Source: JAWWPY01 sp033854735 (GTDB lineage Bacteria; Actinomycetota; Actinomycetes; Streptosporangiales; Streptosporangiaceae). From it: 30,201 nt of DNA. Where the stretch lies: NCBI GenBank assembly GCA_033854735.1, contig JAWWPY010000389.1, positions 1 through 30,201 of the forward strand. Direction: 5' to 3'. Below are positions 6,563-14,035 of the stretch, one piece after another. The translations under genes and the position numbers were made by a program. The notes below the pieces were generated by a model. It did not search any database and was not told the origin of the DNA. It saw only the letters and a program-made list of their open reading frames with translations. Numbering within the stretch: the stretch's first letter is position 1; each line of letters opens with the position of its first letter.

Positions 6563-7846
6563 GTGCATCTAACCCCGCTTGGCCCGCGCTGCCGAAGCGT
6601 GCGGGCACTCCTGCGATGGCGGACGATCGCGCCCGCCTTCAGCGCCGTCCTCCTGGCCGGCGGCGCGACCGCGGCCGTGGCCGCCGCGGTCCAGGCCGCA
6701 CCGGCGGCGAGCACCGCCCTGACGGTCAACTGGTACGAATCAGCACCGTATTACAGCACGCTGGACTCGAATGCCCCCAACGTCGGCCAGGTGATGTCCG
6801 CCACCGGTCAGAAGGCGTTCGACATGGCCTTCATCCTGGCTAATGGCAGTTCCTGCTCGCCCTCCTGGGACGCCTCCGACCCGGTGTCCTCCGATACCCA
6901 GGTGGCCGCCGTCATCAGCCAGATCCGCTCGGCCGGCGGCGACGTGATCGTCTCGGCGGGGGGCTACAACGGGACCAAGCTGGGCCAGGTCTGCGGTTCG
7001 GCCTCGGCCACCGCGGCGGCCTACCAGCAGGTGATCACCACTTACGGCTTGCACGCGATCGACTTCGACCTGGAGGAGCCGGAGATCGAGAACTCCACGG
7101 CCATCGCCTACGAACTCGGCGCCGCGCAGATCCTGCAGCAGCAGAACCCGGGCCTGTTCATCTCGATCACCATGCCAGCCACGCCCACCGGTGCGAACTA
7201 CTTCGGCCAGCTCCTGCTCAACCAGGCCAAGAGCCTGGGGTTCACCCCGAACGACTACACGATCATGCCGTTCGACGGTGGCTTCAGCGGCGGCTCATCG
7301 CAGGTCACCGCGCTGCAGGATTTCAACGCCCAACTGGTGAGCACGTTCGGCTGGAGCAGCGCGCAGGCTTACGCGCACGAGGGCTTCTCCGGAATGAACG
7401 GCCGGACGGACTCGGCCGAGTACTTCTACCAGAGCGATTTCCAGACCGTGCTGGCCTTCGCGGAGAGTTCCGGCCTGAGCAGGTACACGTTCTGGTCCGT
7501 CAACCGCGACCGCGTGTGCAGCCCGGTGGACAACGGCTTTACCTCCAGCGAGTGCAGCAGCGTCGCGCAGAATCCCTGGGACTTCACGGCCTACACCGTG
7601 GCCTTCGCCAATCACACGTCGGCTACCACGCCGCCGACTCCGACCCCGACCCCCACTCCGACCCCCACTCCGACCCCCACTCCGACCACGGGATCGTGCA
7701 CGGCGGCCGCGTGGGTGTCGAACATCGCGTACGTCTCGGGCAACGTCGTCTCCTACGGCGGCGACAAATGGACCGCCAACCAGTGGAACTACGACGAGGT
7801 TCCAGGCGGCGCATCGGGCGCCTGGAACAACGGCAGCCCCTGCTGA
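6563..7846 (+). CDS. Secreted GH18 chitinase with a C-terminal CBM5/12 chitin-binding domain
   Basis: The protein is 427 residues from GTG 6563, which has GGAGG 4 nt upstream. An in-frame ATG at 6536 lies inside the operator palindrome and has no ribosome binding site, so it is less likely. A signal peptide (RSVRALLRWR followed by a long Ala-rich core, cleavage near QAAPAAS) precedes the GH18 barrel. The barrel shows the DxDxE catalytic motif in AIDFDLEEPE, the final Glu being the proton donor (~residue 171), plus the SAGGYNG strand. A Thr-Pro linker (12-bp DNA repeats, 7639-7688) leads to a ~45-residue CBM5/12 module bounded by Cys, with AYVSGNVVSYGGDKWTANQW. The enzyme should hydrolyse chitin outside the cell. 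It is monocistronic, with its own promoter and operator. Confidence 0.93.
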   Translation: MHLTPLGPRCRSVRALLRWRTIAPAFSAVLLAGGATAAVAAAVQAAPAASTALTVNWYESAPYYSTLDSNAPNVGQVMSATGQKAFDMAFILANGSSCSPSWDASDPVSSDTQVAAVISQIRSAGGDVIVSAGGYNGTKLGQVCGSASATAAAYQQVITTYGLHAIDFDLEEPEIENSTAIAYELGAAQILQQQNPGLFISITMPATPTGANYFGQLLLNQAKSLGFTPNDYTIMPFDGGFSGGSSQVTALQDFNAQLVSTFGWSSAQAYAHEGFSGMNGRTDSAEYFYQSDFQTVLAFAESSGLSRYTFWSVNRDRVCSPVDNGFTSSECSSVAQNPWDFTAYTVAFANHTSATTPPTPTPTPTPTPTPTPTPTTGSCTAAAWVSNIAYVSGNVVSYGGDKWTANQWNYDEVPGGASGAWNNGSPC

Positions 7847-7901
7847 GACGGCCCTGCTGTCCATTTTCAGCCAAAGCTCATAGCCAATTATGTCCTATTA
7901 G

Positions 7902-7924
7902 TCACGTTGCTGTTGGTAACGTGA
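7902..7924. promoter_or_regulatory. Inverted repeat upstream of the ABC importer operon
   Basis: TCACGTT (7902-7908) and AACGTGA (7918-7924) are perfect 7-bp arms around a 9-nt spacer, about 80 nt before the binding-protein ATG. It could be an operator for the importer or part of the chitinase 3' end. No T-run follows, so a terminator is less likely. Confidence 0.4.
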
Positions 7925-8004
7925 TGTCTCATCTCCATCTGCTGGGCTGGGAATTGATGCTGGGGGCGGCCCCGCGTCCGTAGGCACAACAGCTGAGGAG
8001 ACCC

Positions 8005-8985
8005 ATGAGGCTCATCCGCGTGAGACGTAACTGGCTGGTCGCGGCCGGATTAGCGACAGTGCTGCTGACCGCGGCCTGCGGCGGCTCGAGTGGCGCCGCG
8101 AAGAGCAGCGGCACCGGGCCCGAGAAGCCCCGCCTCACGGTCGCGGCGCTGCCGATAGTGGACGATGCGCCGCTCTTCCTGGCCATCAAGAAGGGCTACT
8201 TCAAGCAGCAGGGCCTCACCGTCACTCCCGAGATCATCGCGCAGAGCACGCTGGCGCTCCCCGACCTGCTGCATGGCTCGGTCGACATCGTCGGCGGCGG
8301 AAACTACGTGTCGTACTTCGAAGGGCAGGCCAAGGGGACCTTCAGCCTTCAGGTCCTGGTGGCCGGGGTGGCCTGCACCGCGAGCAGCTTCGGTGTCCTG
8401 GCCATGCCGGGGTCGGGCATCACGAGCCCGGCAGGCCTGGCGGGCAAGACCATCGCCGTCAACCTCACCAACAACATCCAGACGCTCACGACCAACGCCG
8501 TGCTCAAGGCCGCTGGGGTGAACACGGCCACGGTGAAGTATGTCGCCATCCCCTTCCCGGACATGGCTACCGCGCTCAAGGCCGGCCGGGTTGATGCCAT
8601 CAGCGTGGTGGAGCCGTTCCTGTCCGGCGCGGAGCACGCCATGGGGGCCAGGCAGGTTATGTCCGAGTGCTCGGGCCCGACGTCGGCCCTCCCGCTCTCC
8701 GGTTACTTCGCCACCCGGGCGTGGACCCAGAAGTACCCGCGGACCGCGCGGGCCTTTCAGCGTGCAATGGACCGGGCGCAGGCGTTCGCTAACTCTGATC
8801 CCGCCGCGGTCAAGCAGATCCTGCCGACCTACACCAAGATCACCGCGCAGGCGGCCGGGGGCATCCACCTCGGCTCCTTCCCGGTCACGCTGGCCGCGGC
8901 CCAGCTGCAGCGGGTCGCCGACCTGATGCACTCGGGCGGGCTGCTGGCGAGCGCGTTCAATGTGCAGCCGATGCTTTTCCACTGA
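8005..8985 (+). CDS. ABC transporter substrate-binding lipoprotein (NMT1/SsuA/TauA-like)
   Basis: The protein has 326 residues. An Arg-rich n-region (MRLIRVRRN), a hydrophobic core and lipobox LLTAACGG predict a lipid-anchored extracytoplasmic protein. The mature part starts with the family hallmark LTVAALPIVDDAPLFLAIKK, then GYFKQQGLTVTPE, and later VDAISVVEPF, as in NMT1/THI5-like and SsuA/TauA binding proteins. AGGAG precedes the ATG. It is the first gene of a four-gene importer (binding protein, two permeases, ATPase). The ligand could be a sulfonate, a pyrimidine or another small organic molecule. No catabolic enzyme lies next to the operon to decide this. Confidence 0.88.
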   Translation: MRLIRVRRNWLVAAGLATVLLTAACGGSSGAAKSSGTGPEKPRLTVAALPIVDDAPLFLAIKKGYFKQQGLTVTPEIIAQSTLALPDLLHGSVDIVGGGNYVSYFEGQAKGTFSLQVLVAGVACTASSFGVLAMPGSGITSPAGLAGKTIAVNLTNNIQTLTTNAVLKAAGVNTATVKYVAIPFPDMATALKAGRVDAISVVEPFLSGAEHAMGARQVMSECSGPTSALPLSGYFATRAWTQKYPRTARAFQRAMDRAQAFANSDPAAVKQILPTYTKITAQAAGGIHLGSFPVTLAAAQLQRVADLMHSGGLLASAFNVQPMLFH

Positions 8986-9026
8986 GTTTCGATGACTCAG
9001 GGTTGTCCGCCAGCGCCGAGGTTCCG

Positions 9027-9812
9027 GTGAGCCAGCGGCACCACTGGGCCCGCGGCATGGCCGGGATCGCCGCGTTCCTGCTGGCCGCTGAGGTGCTCGG
9101 GCGGACCGGCATCATCAGCCCGGCCGTCCTCCCGCTCGCTTCCACGGTGCTCGCGCGGGCGGCTGGGCTGGCCGCCGAGCCGCGTTTCCTGGCCGACGTC
9201 GCCGCCACCCTGGAAGCGTGGGCGCTCGGGCTCGCCATCGCGGTCGTGGTGGCCGTTCCCGCGGGCGTCGTGCTCGGCAGCCTGCCGGGGGTGCGCACCG
9301 CCACCCGGGCCGTGGTGGAGTTCCTGCGGCCGGTCCCTTCGGTCGCGCTGATCGTGCTCGTGGGACTGGTCCTCGGCCCGGGCCTGCGGATGAACGTCAC
9401 GCTGATCGTCTACGCGGCGGTCTGGCCGGTGCTGTTCAACACGATCTACGGCCTTGACGACACCGATCCGGTGGCCGAGGAGACGCTCCGGGCCTTCGGG
9501 TTCGGCCGCCGGGCGGTTATCCGGTTCGTCTCGCTGCCCAGCGCGGCGCCGTTCATCGCCACCGGGATCCGGCTCGCCTCGTCGATCGCGATCATCCTCA
9601 ATATCAGCACCGGGTTTCTCACCGGCCGGATCAGCGGCAGCGGGATCGGCGCGTTCATCGCCGATGCGAACACCGGCGCGGGCAACACCGCGCTCGTCCT
9701 GGCCGCGGCGCTCTGGACCGGCCTGCTCGGCCTGGTCCTCAACGCGGCCCTGGTCGGGGCCCAGCGGCGGCTGCTGCCGTGGCATCAGGCCTACGCCGCG
9801 GAGGCGCGATGA
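9027..9812 (+). CDS. ABC transporter permease (SsuC/TauC family), first of two
   Basis: The protein is about 261 residues from GTG 9027, which has GAGG 5 nt upstream; TTG 9003 is the alternative and lacks a spaced ribosome binding site. About six membrane segments of BPD_transp_1 type are visible, for example MAGIAAFLLAAEVL and LGLAIAVVVAVPAGVVLG. The cytoplasmic EAA-type loop reads EETLRAFGFGRRAVIRFVSL before PSAAPFIATGIRLA. The start lies 41 nt after the binding-protein gene, and the stop overlaps the ATG of the second permease (ATGA). It should form the membrane channel of the importer as a heterodimer with its neighbour. Confidence 0.9.
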   Translation: MSQRHHWARGMAGIAAFLLAAEVLGRTGIISPAVLPLASTVLARAAGLAAEPRFLADVAATLEAWALGLAIAVVVAVPAGVVLGSLPGVRTATRAVVEFLRPVPSVALIVLVGLVLGPGLRMNVTLIVYAAVWPVLFNTIYGLDDTDPVAEETLRAFGFGRRAVIRFVSLPSAAPFIATGIRLASSIAIILNISTGFLTGRISGSGIGAFIADANTGAGNTALVLAAALWTGLLGLVLNAALVGAQRRLLPWHQAYAAEAR

Positions 9813-10615
9813 CCGCCCGGCCGCCGCGCTGGACCGGGCTAGCGCAGCGCTGGACGGTGCTCCTGGTCGGGGCGGGCGTGTGGGAGGCGTGGGCGCGGTT
9901 GCAGCGCAGCGCGTTTTTCCCGCCGCCCACCGCGATCCTGGCCCGGATGTACCGGCTGTGGTTCTCCGGCCCGGTGGCACACCTGTTCCTCACGCCGGAT
10001 GCCCTCGGCAACCTGCTGCCGAGCCTGGGCCGGGTCCTGGCCGGGCTGGCCATCGCGGTCGTCGCGGGGGGTGCCACCGGCCTGGCCCTGGGCCGGTCCG
10101 CCGCGGTAAGTGGCTACCTCGACCCGCTGCTGCAGTTCGCCCGGGCGCTGCCCGCGGTGACGCTGGTGCCGGTGTTCATCGCCATCTTCAGGATCGGCAC
10201 CCAGATGGAAGTGGCGACGATCGCGTTCGGCACCATCTGGCCGATCCTGCTCAACACCGCGGACGGCGCCCGGTACCTCGACCCGGTCCAGGTGGAGACG
10301 GTCCGGGCCTTCCGGCTTCCCGGGTGGGCCCGGCTGACCATGCTGATCATCCCCGCCGCGTTGCCCAAGTTCTTCGCCGGGCTGCGGCTGAGCGTGTCGC
10401 TCGCGCTCATCCTCATGGTCTTCGCGGAACTCGCCGGGAGCAGCAACGGCCTCGGCTACGAGATGAACAACGCCGAGAGTTCCTTCGACCTGACCTGGCT
10501 GTGGTCCACGCTCGTGCTGGTCGCCATCCTCGGGAACCTGCTCAACGTGCTTGAGCTGGCCGTCGAGCACCGGCTGCTGGCCTGGCACCGCGCCGCCCGG
10601 GACGGCACCAATTGA
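9809..10615 (+). CDS. ABC transporter permease (SsuC/TauC family), second of two
   Basis: The protein has 268 residues. The ATG at 9809 overlaps the preceding stop by 4 nt (ATGA), which decides the start over the in-frame GTG at 9779. It is a BPD_transp_1 membrane protein with hydrophobic segments such as VLAGLAIAVVAGGATGLALG and LALILMVFAELAGS. Its EAA-type loop is VETVRAFRLPGWARLTMLII before PAALPKFFAGLRLS. It is a paralogue of the upstream permease, so the importer probably uses a heterodimeric channel rather than the homodimer typical of SsuC. Confidence 0.9.
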   Translation: MTARPPRWTGLAQRWTVLLVGAGVWEAWARLQRSAFFPPPTAILARMYRLWFSGPVAHLFLTPDALGNLLPSLGRVLAGLAIAVVAGGATGLALGRSAAVSGYLDPLLQFARALPAVTLVPVFIAIFRIGTQMEVATIAFGTIWPILLNTADGARYLDPVQVETVRAFRLPGWARLTMLIIPAALPKFFAGLRLSVSLALILMVFAELAGSSNGLGYEMNNAESSFDLTWLWSTLVLVAILGNLLNVLELAVEHRLLAWHRAARDGTN

Positions 10616-10638
10616 CGGAGCCAGCTAACAGGAGCGCC

Positions 10639-11439
10639 ATGCTCGAGATCACTGACCTGACGCACTCGTACGGGCCGCCGGGCACCGGCCATCTGGCCAT
10701 CGACCGGATCACCCTGACGGTGGCCGACGGTGAGCTGGTCAGCATCGTGGGCCCGTCCGGCTGCGGCAAGTCCACCCTGCTGCGATGCGTCGCGGGCCTG
10801 CTCTCCCCGGCCGGGGGACGCGTCGTGCTCGGCGGCGTGCCGGTAGACCGGGTTCCCGACGGGCTGGCCCTGGTCTTCCAGGACTACAGCCGCTCCTTGC
10901 TGCCCTGGCTGAGTGTCCGGGACAATGTGGCGCTGCCGCTGCGCAGGAAGCAGCCCAGCAGGCAGCCCAGGAAGCAGCCCAGGAAGCAGCAGAGCCGCGC
11001 GGCGCGCCGGGAGGCGGCGGTCGCGGCGCTGGCTACGGTCGGGCTGACCGGCACCGCGCAGAAGTACCCGTGGCAGCTGTCCGGCGGGATGCAGCAGCGG
11101 GTCGCCATCGCCCGCGCCCTCGCCAGTGAGCCGGTCCTGCTGCTGATGGATGAGCCGTTCGGCTCGGTGGACGCCCAGACGAGGGAGGACCTGGAGGACC
11201 TGATCCTGGCTGTGCGCCGCGCGCGGGACATTACGATCCTGCTGGTCACCCACGATGTGGACGAGAGCGTTTATGTCGGCGACCGGGTCGTGGTACTGAC
11301 CCGCGGGCCGGGCCAGATCCGCGCCGAGCTGCCGGTGGATCTGCCGTCCCCCCGCGACCAGATCACCACGCGGGAACTGGCGGCGTTCGTGCACCTGCGG
11401 ACCGAGGTGAGCCGGATGGTCCGGGCCAGCTCGCTATGA
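10639..11439 (+). CDS. ABC transporter ATP-binding protein (SsuB/TauB family)
   Basis: The protein is 266 residues from ATG 10639, with AGGAG 4-5 nt upstream; the longer TTG start overlapping the permease stop is less likely. Walker A is GPSGCGKST, the Q-loop FQDYSRSLLPW, the signature LSGGMQQR, Walker B LLLMDEPFGSVDA, and the H-loop LVTHDVDE. It energises import by the two upstream permeases. An odd basic insertion at ~103-123 (RKQPSRQPRKQPRKQQSR), encoded by ~15-bp direct repeats at about 10945-11000, lies in the helical region before the signature motif. The gene converges on rho with only 7 nt between stops. Confidence 0.93.
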   Translation: MLEITDLTHSYGPPGTGHLAIDRITLTVADGELVSIVGPSGCGKSTLLRCVAGLLSPAGGRVVLGGVPVDRVPDGLALVFQDYSRSLLPWLSVRDNVALPLRRKQPSRQPRKQPRKQQSRAARREAAVAALATVGLTGTAQKYPWQLSGGMQQRVAIARALASEPVLLLMDEPFGSVDAQTREDLEDLILAVRRARDITILLVTHDVDESVYVGDRVVVLTRGPGQIRAELPVDLPSPRDQITTRELAAFVHLRTEVSRMVRASSL

Positions 11440-11446
11440 CACGTCC

Positions 11447-12631
11447 CTATGACAAGGGGGAGTTGCGCTGCATCTGCAGCAGGAACTCGGCGTTGGAGGA
11501 GGTCGTCCGGGTCTTCTTCAGCAGCAGCTCGATGGCCTGCTGGGAGTCGAGTTCGGCGAGCACCCGCCGCAGCTTGGCCGTGATGGCGTGTTCCTCGGCC
11601 GACATGAGCAGGTCGTCGCGGCGGGTGCTGGAGGGTGTCACGTCAATGGCCGGGAAGATGCGTTTCTCGGCGAGATCCCGGCGCAGCCGCAGCTCCATGT
11701 TCCCGGTGCCCTTGAATTCCTCGAAGAACACGTCGTCCATTCGTGATCCGGTCTCCACCAGGGCGGTGGACAGGATGGTCAGCGAACCGCCGTTTTCGAT
11801 GTTGCGGGCGGCGCCGAGGAACTTGCGGGGCGGGTACAGCGCGCTGACCGCCACGCCGCCGGCCAGGATCCGGCTGCTCGGCGGGGCGGCGATGTTGTAG
11901 GCGCGGCCCAGCCGGGTGATCGAGTCAAGGAGCACGACGACGTCGCGGCCCGTTTCGACCAGGCGCTTGGCCCGTTCGATGGCCAGTTCCGCGAGTGCGA
12001 TGTGCTCCTTCGCGGCCTGGTCGAAAGTGGCGGCGATGACCTCGCCGCGTACCGACCGGACCAGGTCGGTGACCTCCTCTGGCCGCTCGCCGACGAGCAC
12101 CACCATCAGGTGCACCTCGGGATGGTTGGCCGCTATCGCCGCGGCGATAGCGGCGAGCACCATCGTCTTGCCGGCCTTGGGCGGAGACACGATGAGACCG
12201 CGCTGGCCCTTGCCGATCGGGCTCACCAGGTCGATGATCCGCGCGATCGCCGAGCCGCCGGCCGACTCGAGCCGCAGGCGTTCCTGTGGGTGCAGAGGGG
12301 TCAGCGCGCCGAAGTCGGGACGGTCCTTGGCCAGCGAGGCCTCGAGGCCGTTCACGGTGTCGAGGTGGGCCAGCACGGCGTGCCGGTCACGGGTCCGGCC
12401 TGGGCGGGGCACCTGGGCGGTGCCCTCGATGTGGTCGCCCGTGCGTAGCCCGAACTGCCTGACCTGGGCGATGGACAGGGAGATGTCGTCTGGGTCCTGC
12501 TCGTAGCCGGAGGCGCGGATGAACGCTTTGCTATCTCCGACATCGAGGATGCCCGACACCTGGACCGCAGGGGTGTCGGGGAGTTCGGCGGCAGGCGGCC
12601 GTGCTGCCCGCTGCCGGGTGATTGTTGCCAT
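11447..12631 (-). CDS. rho: Short paralogue of transcription termination factor Rho
   Basis: The protein is 394 residues from ATG 12631 (AAAGGA upstream). It starts almost directly with the RNA-binding cold-shock-like domain (VQVSGILDVGDSKAFIRASG, then PDDISLSIAQVRQFGLRTGD). It lacks both the N-terminal Rho_N helical domain and the long charged insertion of housekeeping actinobacterial Rho (600 residues or more). The ATPase core is complete: Walker A GLIVSPPKAGKT (~145-156), VGERPEEVTDL, Walker B DVVVLLDSITRLGRAYN (~230-246), and the C-terminal FEEFKGTGNMELRLRRDLAE and IDVTPSSTRRDDLL. It should form a hexameric RNA-dependent ATPase/translocase. The usual YGFLR motif of the RNA-binding fold is altered (KAFIRASGYE). 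It is probably an accessory Rho, given its length and mobile-looking setting; a main rho would be expected elsewhere in the genome. Confidence 0.9.
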   Translation of the reverse strand: MATITRQRAARPPAAELPDTPAVQVSGILDVGDSKAFIRASGYEQDPDDISLSIAQVRQFGLRTGDHIEGTAQVPRPGRTRDRHAVLAHLDTVNGLEASLAKDRPDFGALTPLHPQERLRLESAGGSAIARIIDLVSPIGKGQRGLIVSPPKAGKTMVLAAIAAAIAANHPEVHLMVVLVGERPEEVTDLVRSVRGEVIAATFDQAAKEHIALAELAIERAKRLVETGRDVVVLLDSITRLGRAYNIAAPPSSRILAGGVAVSALYPPRKFLGAARNIENGGSLTILSTALVETGSRMDDVFFEEFKGTGNMELRLRRDLAEKRIFPAIDVTPSSTRRDDLLMSAEEHAITAKLRRVLAELDSQQAIELLLKKTRTTSSNAEFLLQMQRNSPLS

Positions 12632-12727
12632 ACAGGGATTCCTTTCCAAGGAACGGCGTAGATTTTGGGTACGGCAGGAGAAGCGCCGCGCCGGCTCAGC
12701 GAAAATGAGCACGAGTGCGACAGCTGC

Positions 12728-12754
12728 AAAAAACGCCGCCGGGGTAGATCCGGC
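12728..12754 (-). terminator. Candidate intrinsic attenuator in the rho leader
   Basis: Read on the minus strand, GCCGG, a 7-nt loop ATCTACC and CCGGC form a hairpin, followed by GGCG and six T. It lies inside the ~255-nt leader between the predicted rho promoter and the rho ATG. A second possible stem, CTCACCC (12778-12784) with GGGTGAG (12820-12826), lies upstream in the same leader. Rho autoregulation by leader attenuation is established in enterobacteria; here the mechanism is only inferred. Confidence 0.5.
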
Positions 12755-12892
12755 ATTTCGGGAAAACGCTCTACGTCCTCACCCGAGCCTTGGCTCCACG
12801 TATTCGGAACCTTGTCCGGGGGTGAGACGGAGCCCGGGGGCCCTTCTCAGGGACACGCTCCCGCTACCGCAGGAAGCTTCACTTGATGTGAC

Positions 12893-12921
12893 TATATACC
12901 GGAACGTCGGCGCACTGCCAA
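12893..12921 (-). promoter_or_regulatory. Sigma-A-type promoter of the rho paralogue
   Basis: On the minus strand TTGGCA (12916-12921) is spaced 17 nt from TATATA (12893-12898), close to consensus and A/T-rich against the background. The predicted start is near 12886, giving a leader of about 255 nt before the ATG at 12631. The remainder to 12995 shows no gene. Confidence 0.65.
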
Positions 12922-12995
12922 ATCATTCCGGCCGGGCTCCGAGAACACGTGGCACCAGATGCGCCAGAGCGGTGTTCTCCGGCCGGCCCAGCCGG

Positions 12996-13334
12996 CTAAA
13001 CGGGCAGATTGTCGGCGGCCCAGGTGGTGAGCTCGCGCAGCGCGGGGAGCAGCGCCAGCCCGGCCGGGGTCAGCGTGTAGCCGACCGCGATGGGCGGCCC
13101 CTCGTCGACCGAGCGCTGGACCAGGCCGGCCCGGCACAGTTCGGCGAGCCGCTCGGAAAGCATCGAGTCGCTGATTCCGCTGATGGCCCTTTTCAGCTCG
13201 GAGAAGCCCGCGGGTCCGGTGATCAGCGTCCCCAGCAGGACGCCGTTCCAGCGCTTGCCCAGGAACCCGAACGCCCGGGCCAGCGCGGCATCGCAGACCC
13301 TGGGCTCGTGGCCCACGTCACACTCCCTCGCCAT
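12996..13334 (-). CDS. HxlR-family transcriptional regulator
   Basis: The protein has 112 residues. A winged-helix core of HxlR type is visible: ALARAFGFLGKRWNGVLLGT, GFSELKRAISGISDSMLSER, LAELCRAGLVQRSV, and the wing GYTLTPAG. The Cys at 14 sits just before the first helix, as in redox- or ligand-sensing members such as HypR. ATG 13334 has GGAGGT immediately adjacent. GTG 13316, with AGGGAG 6 nt upstream, is at least as good a start and keeps the whole fold. It is divergent from a nitroreductase, which it probably controls from the 77-bp spacer. Confidence 0.88.
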   Translation of the reverse strand: MARECDVGHEPRVCDAALARAFGFLGKRWNGVLLGTLITGPAGFSELKRAISGISDSMLSERLAELCRAGLVQRSVDEGPPIAVGYTLTPAGLALLPALRELTTWAADNLPV

Positions 13335-13411
13335 ACCTCCATGGTAGCTGGTGCTATGCTCGGCGATGTAACTAAGTTTTTCAGAGTAGCTTCTATAGAA
13401 AGAGTGAGATC

Positions 13412-14035
13412 ATGACCGTAACCGAGAGCATCGCGCCCCCGGCCCTGGCGCGCCTGGACGACGCCGGCCGTGCCCTCCTGTTCACCGACGCACGGACGGC
13501 GAACAGCTTCGCGCCCACCCCGGTCACCGACGACGAGCTGAACGAGATCTGGGAACTGGCCAAGTGGCCCCCGACCGCCGCGAACATCCAGCCCCTGCGG
13601 GTCCTCTACGTCCGCCCGGGGCCGGGACGTGACCGGCTGGTCGAGCACATGGCCGACGGGAACAAGGCCAAGACGGCGTCCGCCCCGGCCGTCGCGGTCC
13701 TCGCGCTGGACACGCAGTTCCACGAGCACATCCCGGCCGTGATGCCCCACAAGCCAGAATTGAGGGACGTCCTCGAGGCCAACGAGACCATGCGGACCGA
13801 GACCGGGCGGTTCAGCGCCGCACTGCAAGCCGGCTATTTCCTGCTGGCGGTCCGCGCGCACGGCCTGGCCGCCGGGCCGATGGGCGGCTTCGACGCGGCC
13901 GCCCTCGACGCCGACTTCTTCCCCGACGGGCGGTGGCGCTCGATCCTGGTCGTCAACATCGGCCACCCCGGCCAGGACCCGTGGTTCGGCCGGCTCCCCC
14001 GCCTCGACCACTCCGACGTGGTCCAGTGGGCCTAG
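13412..14035 (+). CDS. RutE/HadB-like nitroreductase family flavoprotein
   Basis: The protein has 207 residues. The N-terminal LFTDARTANSFAPTPV, then ELAKWPPTAANIQPLRVLYV, is the FMN-binding signature of the malonic semialdehyde reductase (RutE) branch of nitroreductases. The middle helix FSAALQAGYFLLAVRAHGLA and the GPMGGFD motif also match, and length is typical (~195-205). It should be a cytoplasmic FMN- and NAD(P)H-dependent reductase; the true substrate may be a semialdehyde, quinone or nitro compound. The upstream spacer holds TA-rich half-sites GTAACTAAG and GTAGCTTCT that may bind the divergent HxlR protein. Its TAG stop shares a CTAG with the converging rhamnulokinase stop. Confidence 0.88.
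   Translation: MTVTESIAPPALARLDDAGRALLFTDARTANSFAPTPVTDDELNEIWELAKWPPTAANIQPLRVLYVRPGPGRDRLVEHMADGNKAKTASAPAVAVLALDTQFHEHIPAVMPHKPELRDVLEANETMRTETGRFSAALQAGYFLLAVRAHGLAAGPMGGFDAAALDADFFPDGRWRSILVVNIGHPGQDPWFGRLPRLDHSDVVQWA

Noticed and set aside
12519..13415. 298-codon plus-strand frame crossing the rho start, leader and HxlR gene
   Set aside because: It spans two real minus-strand genes and a promoter region and shows no domain.
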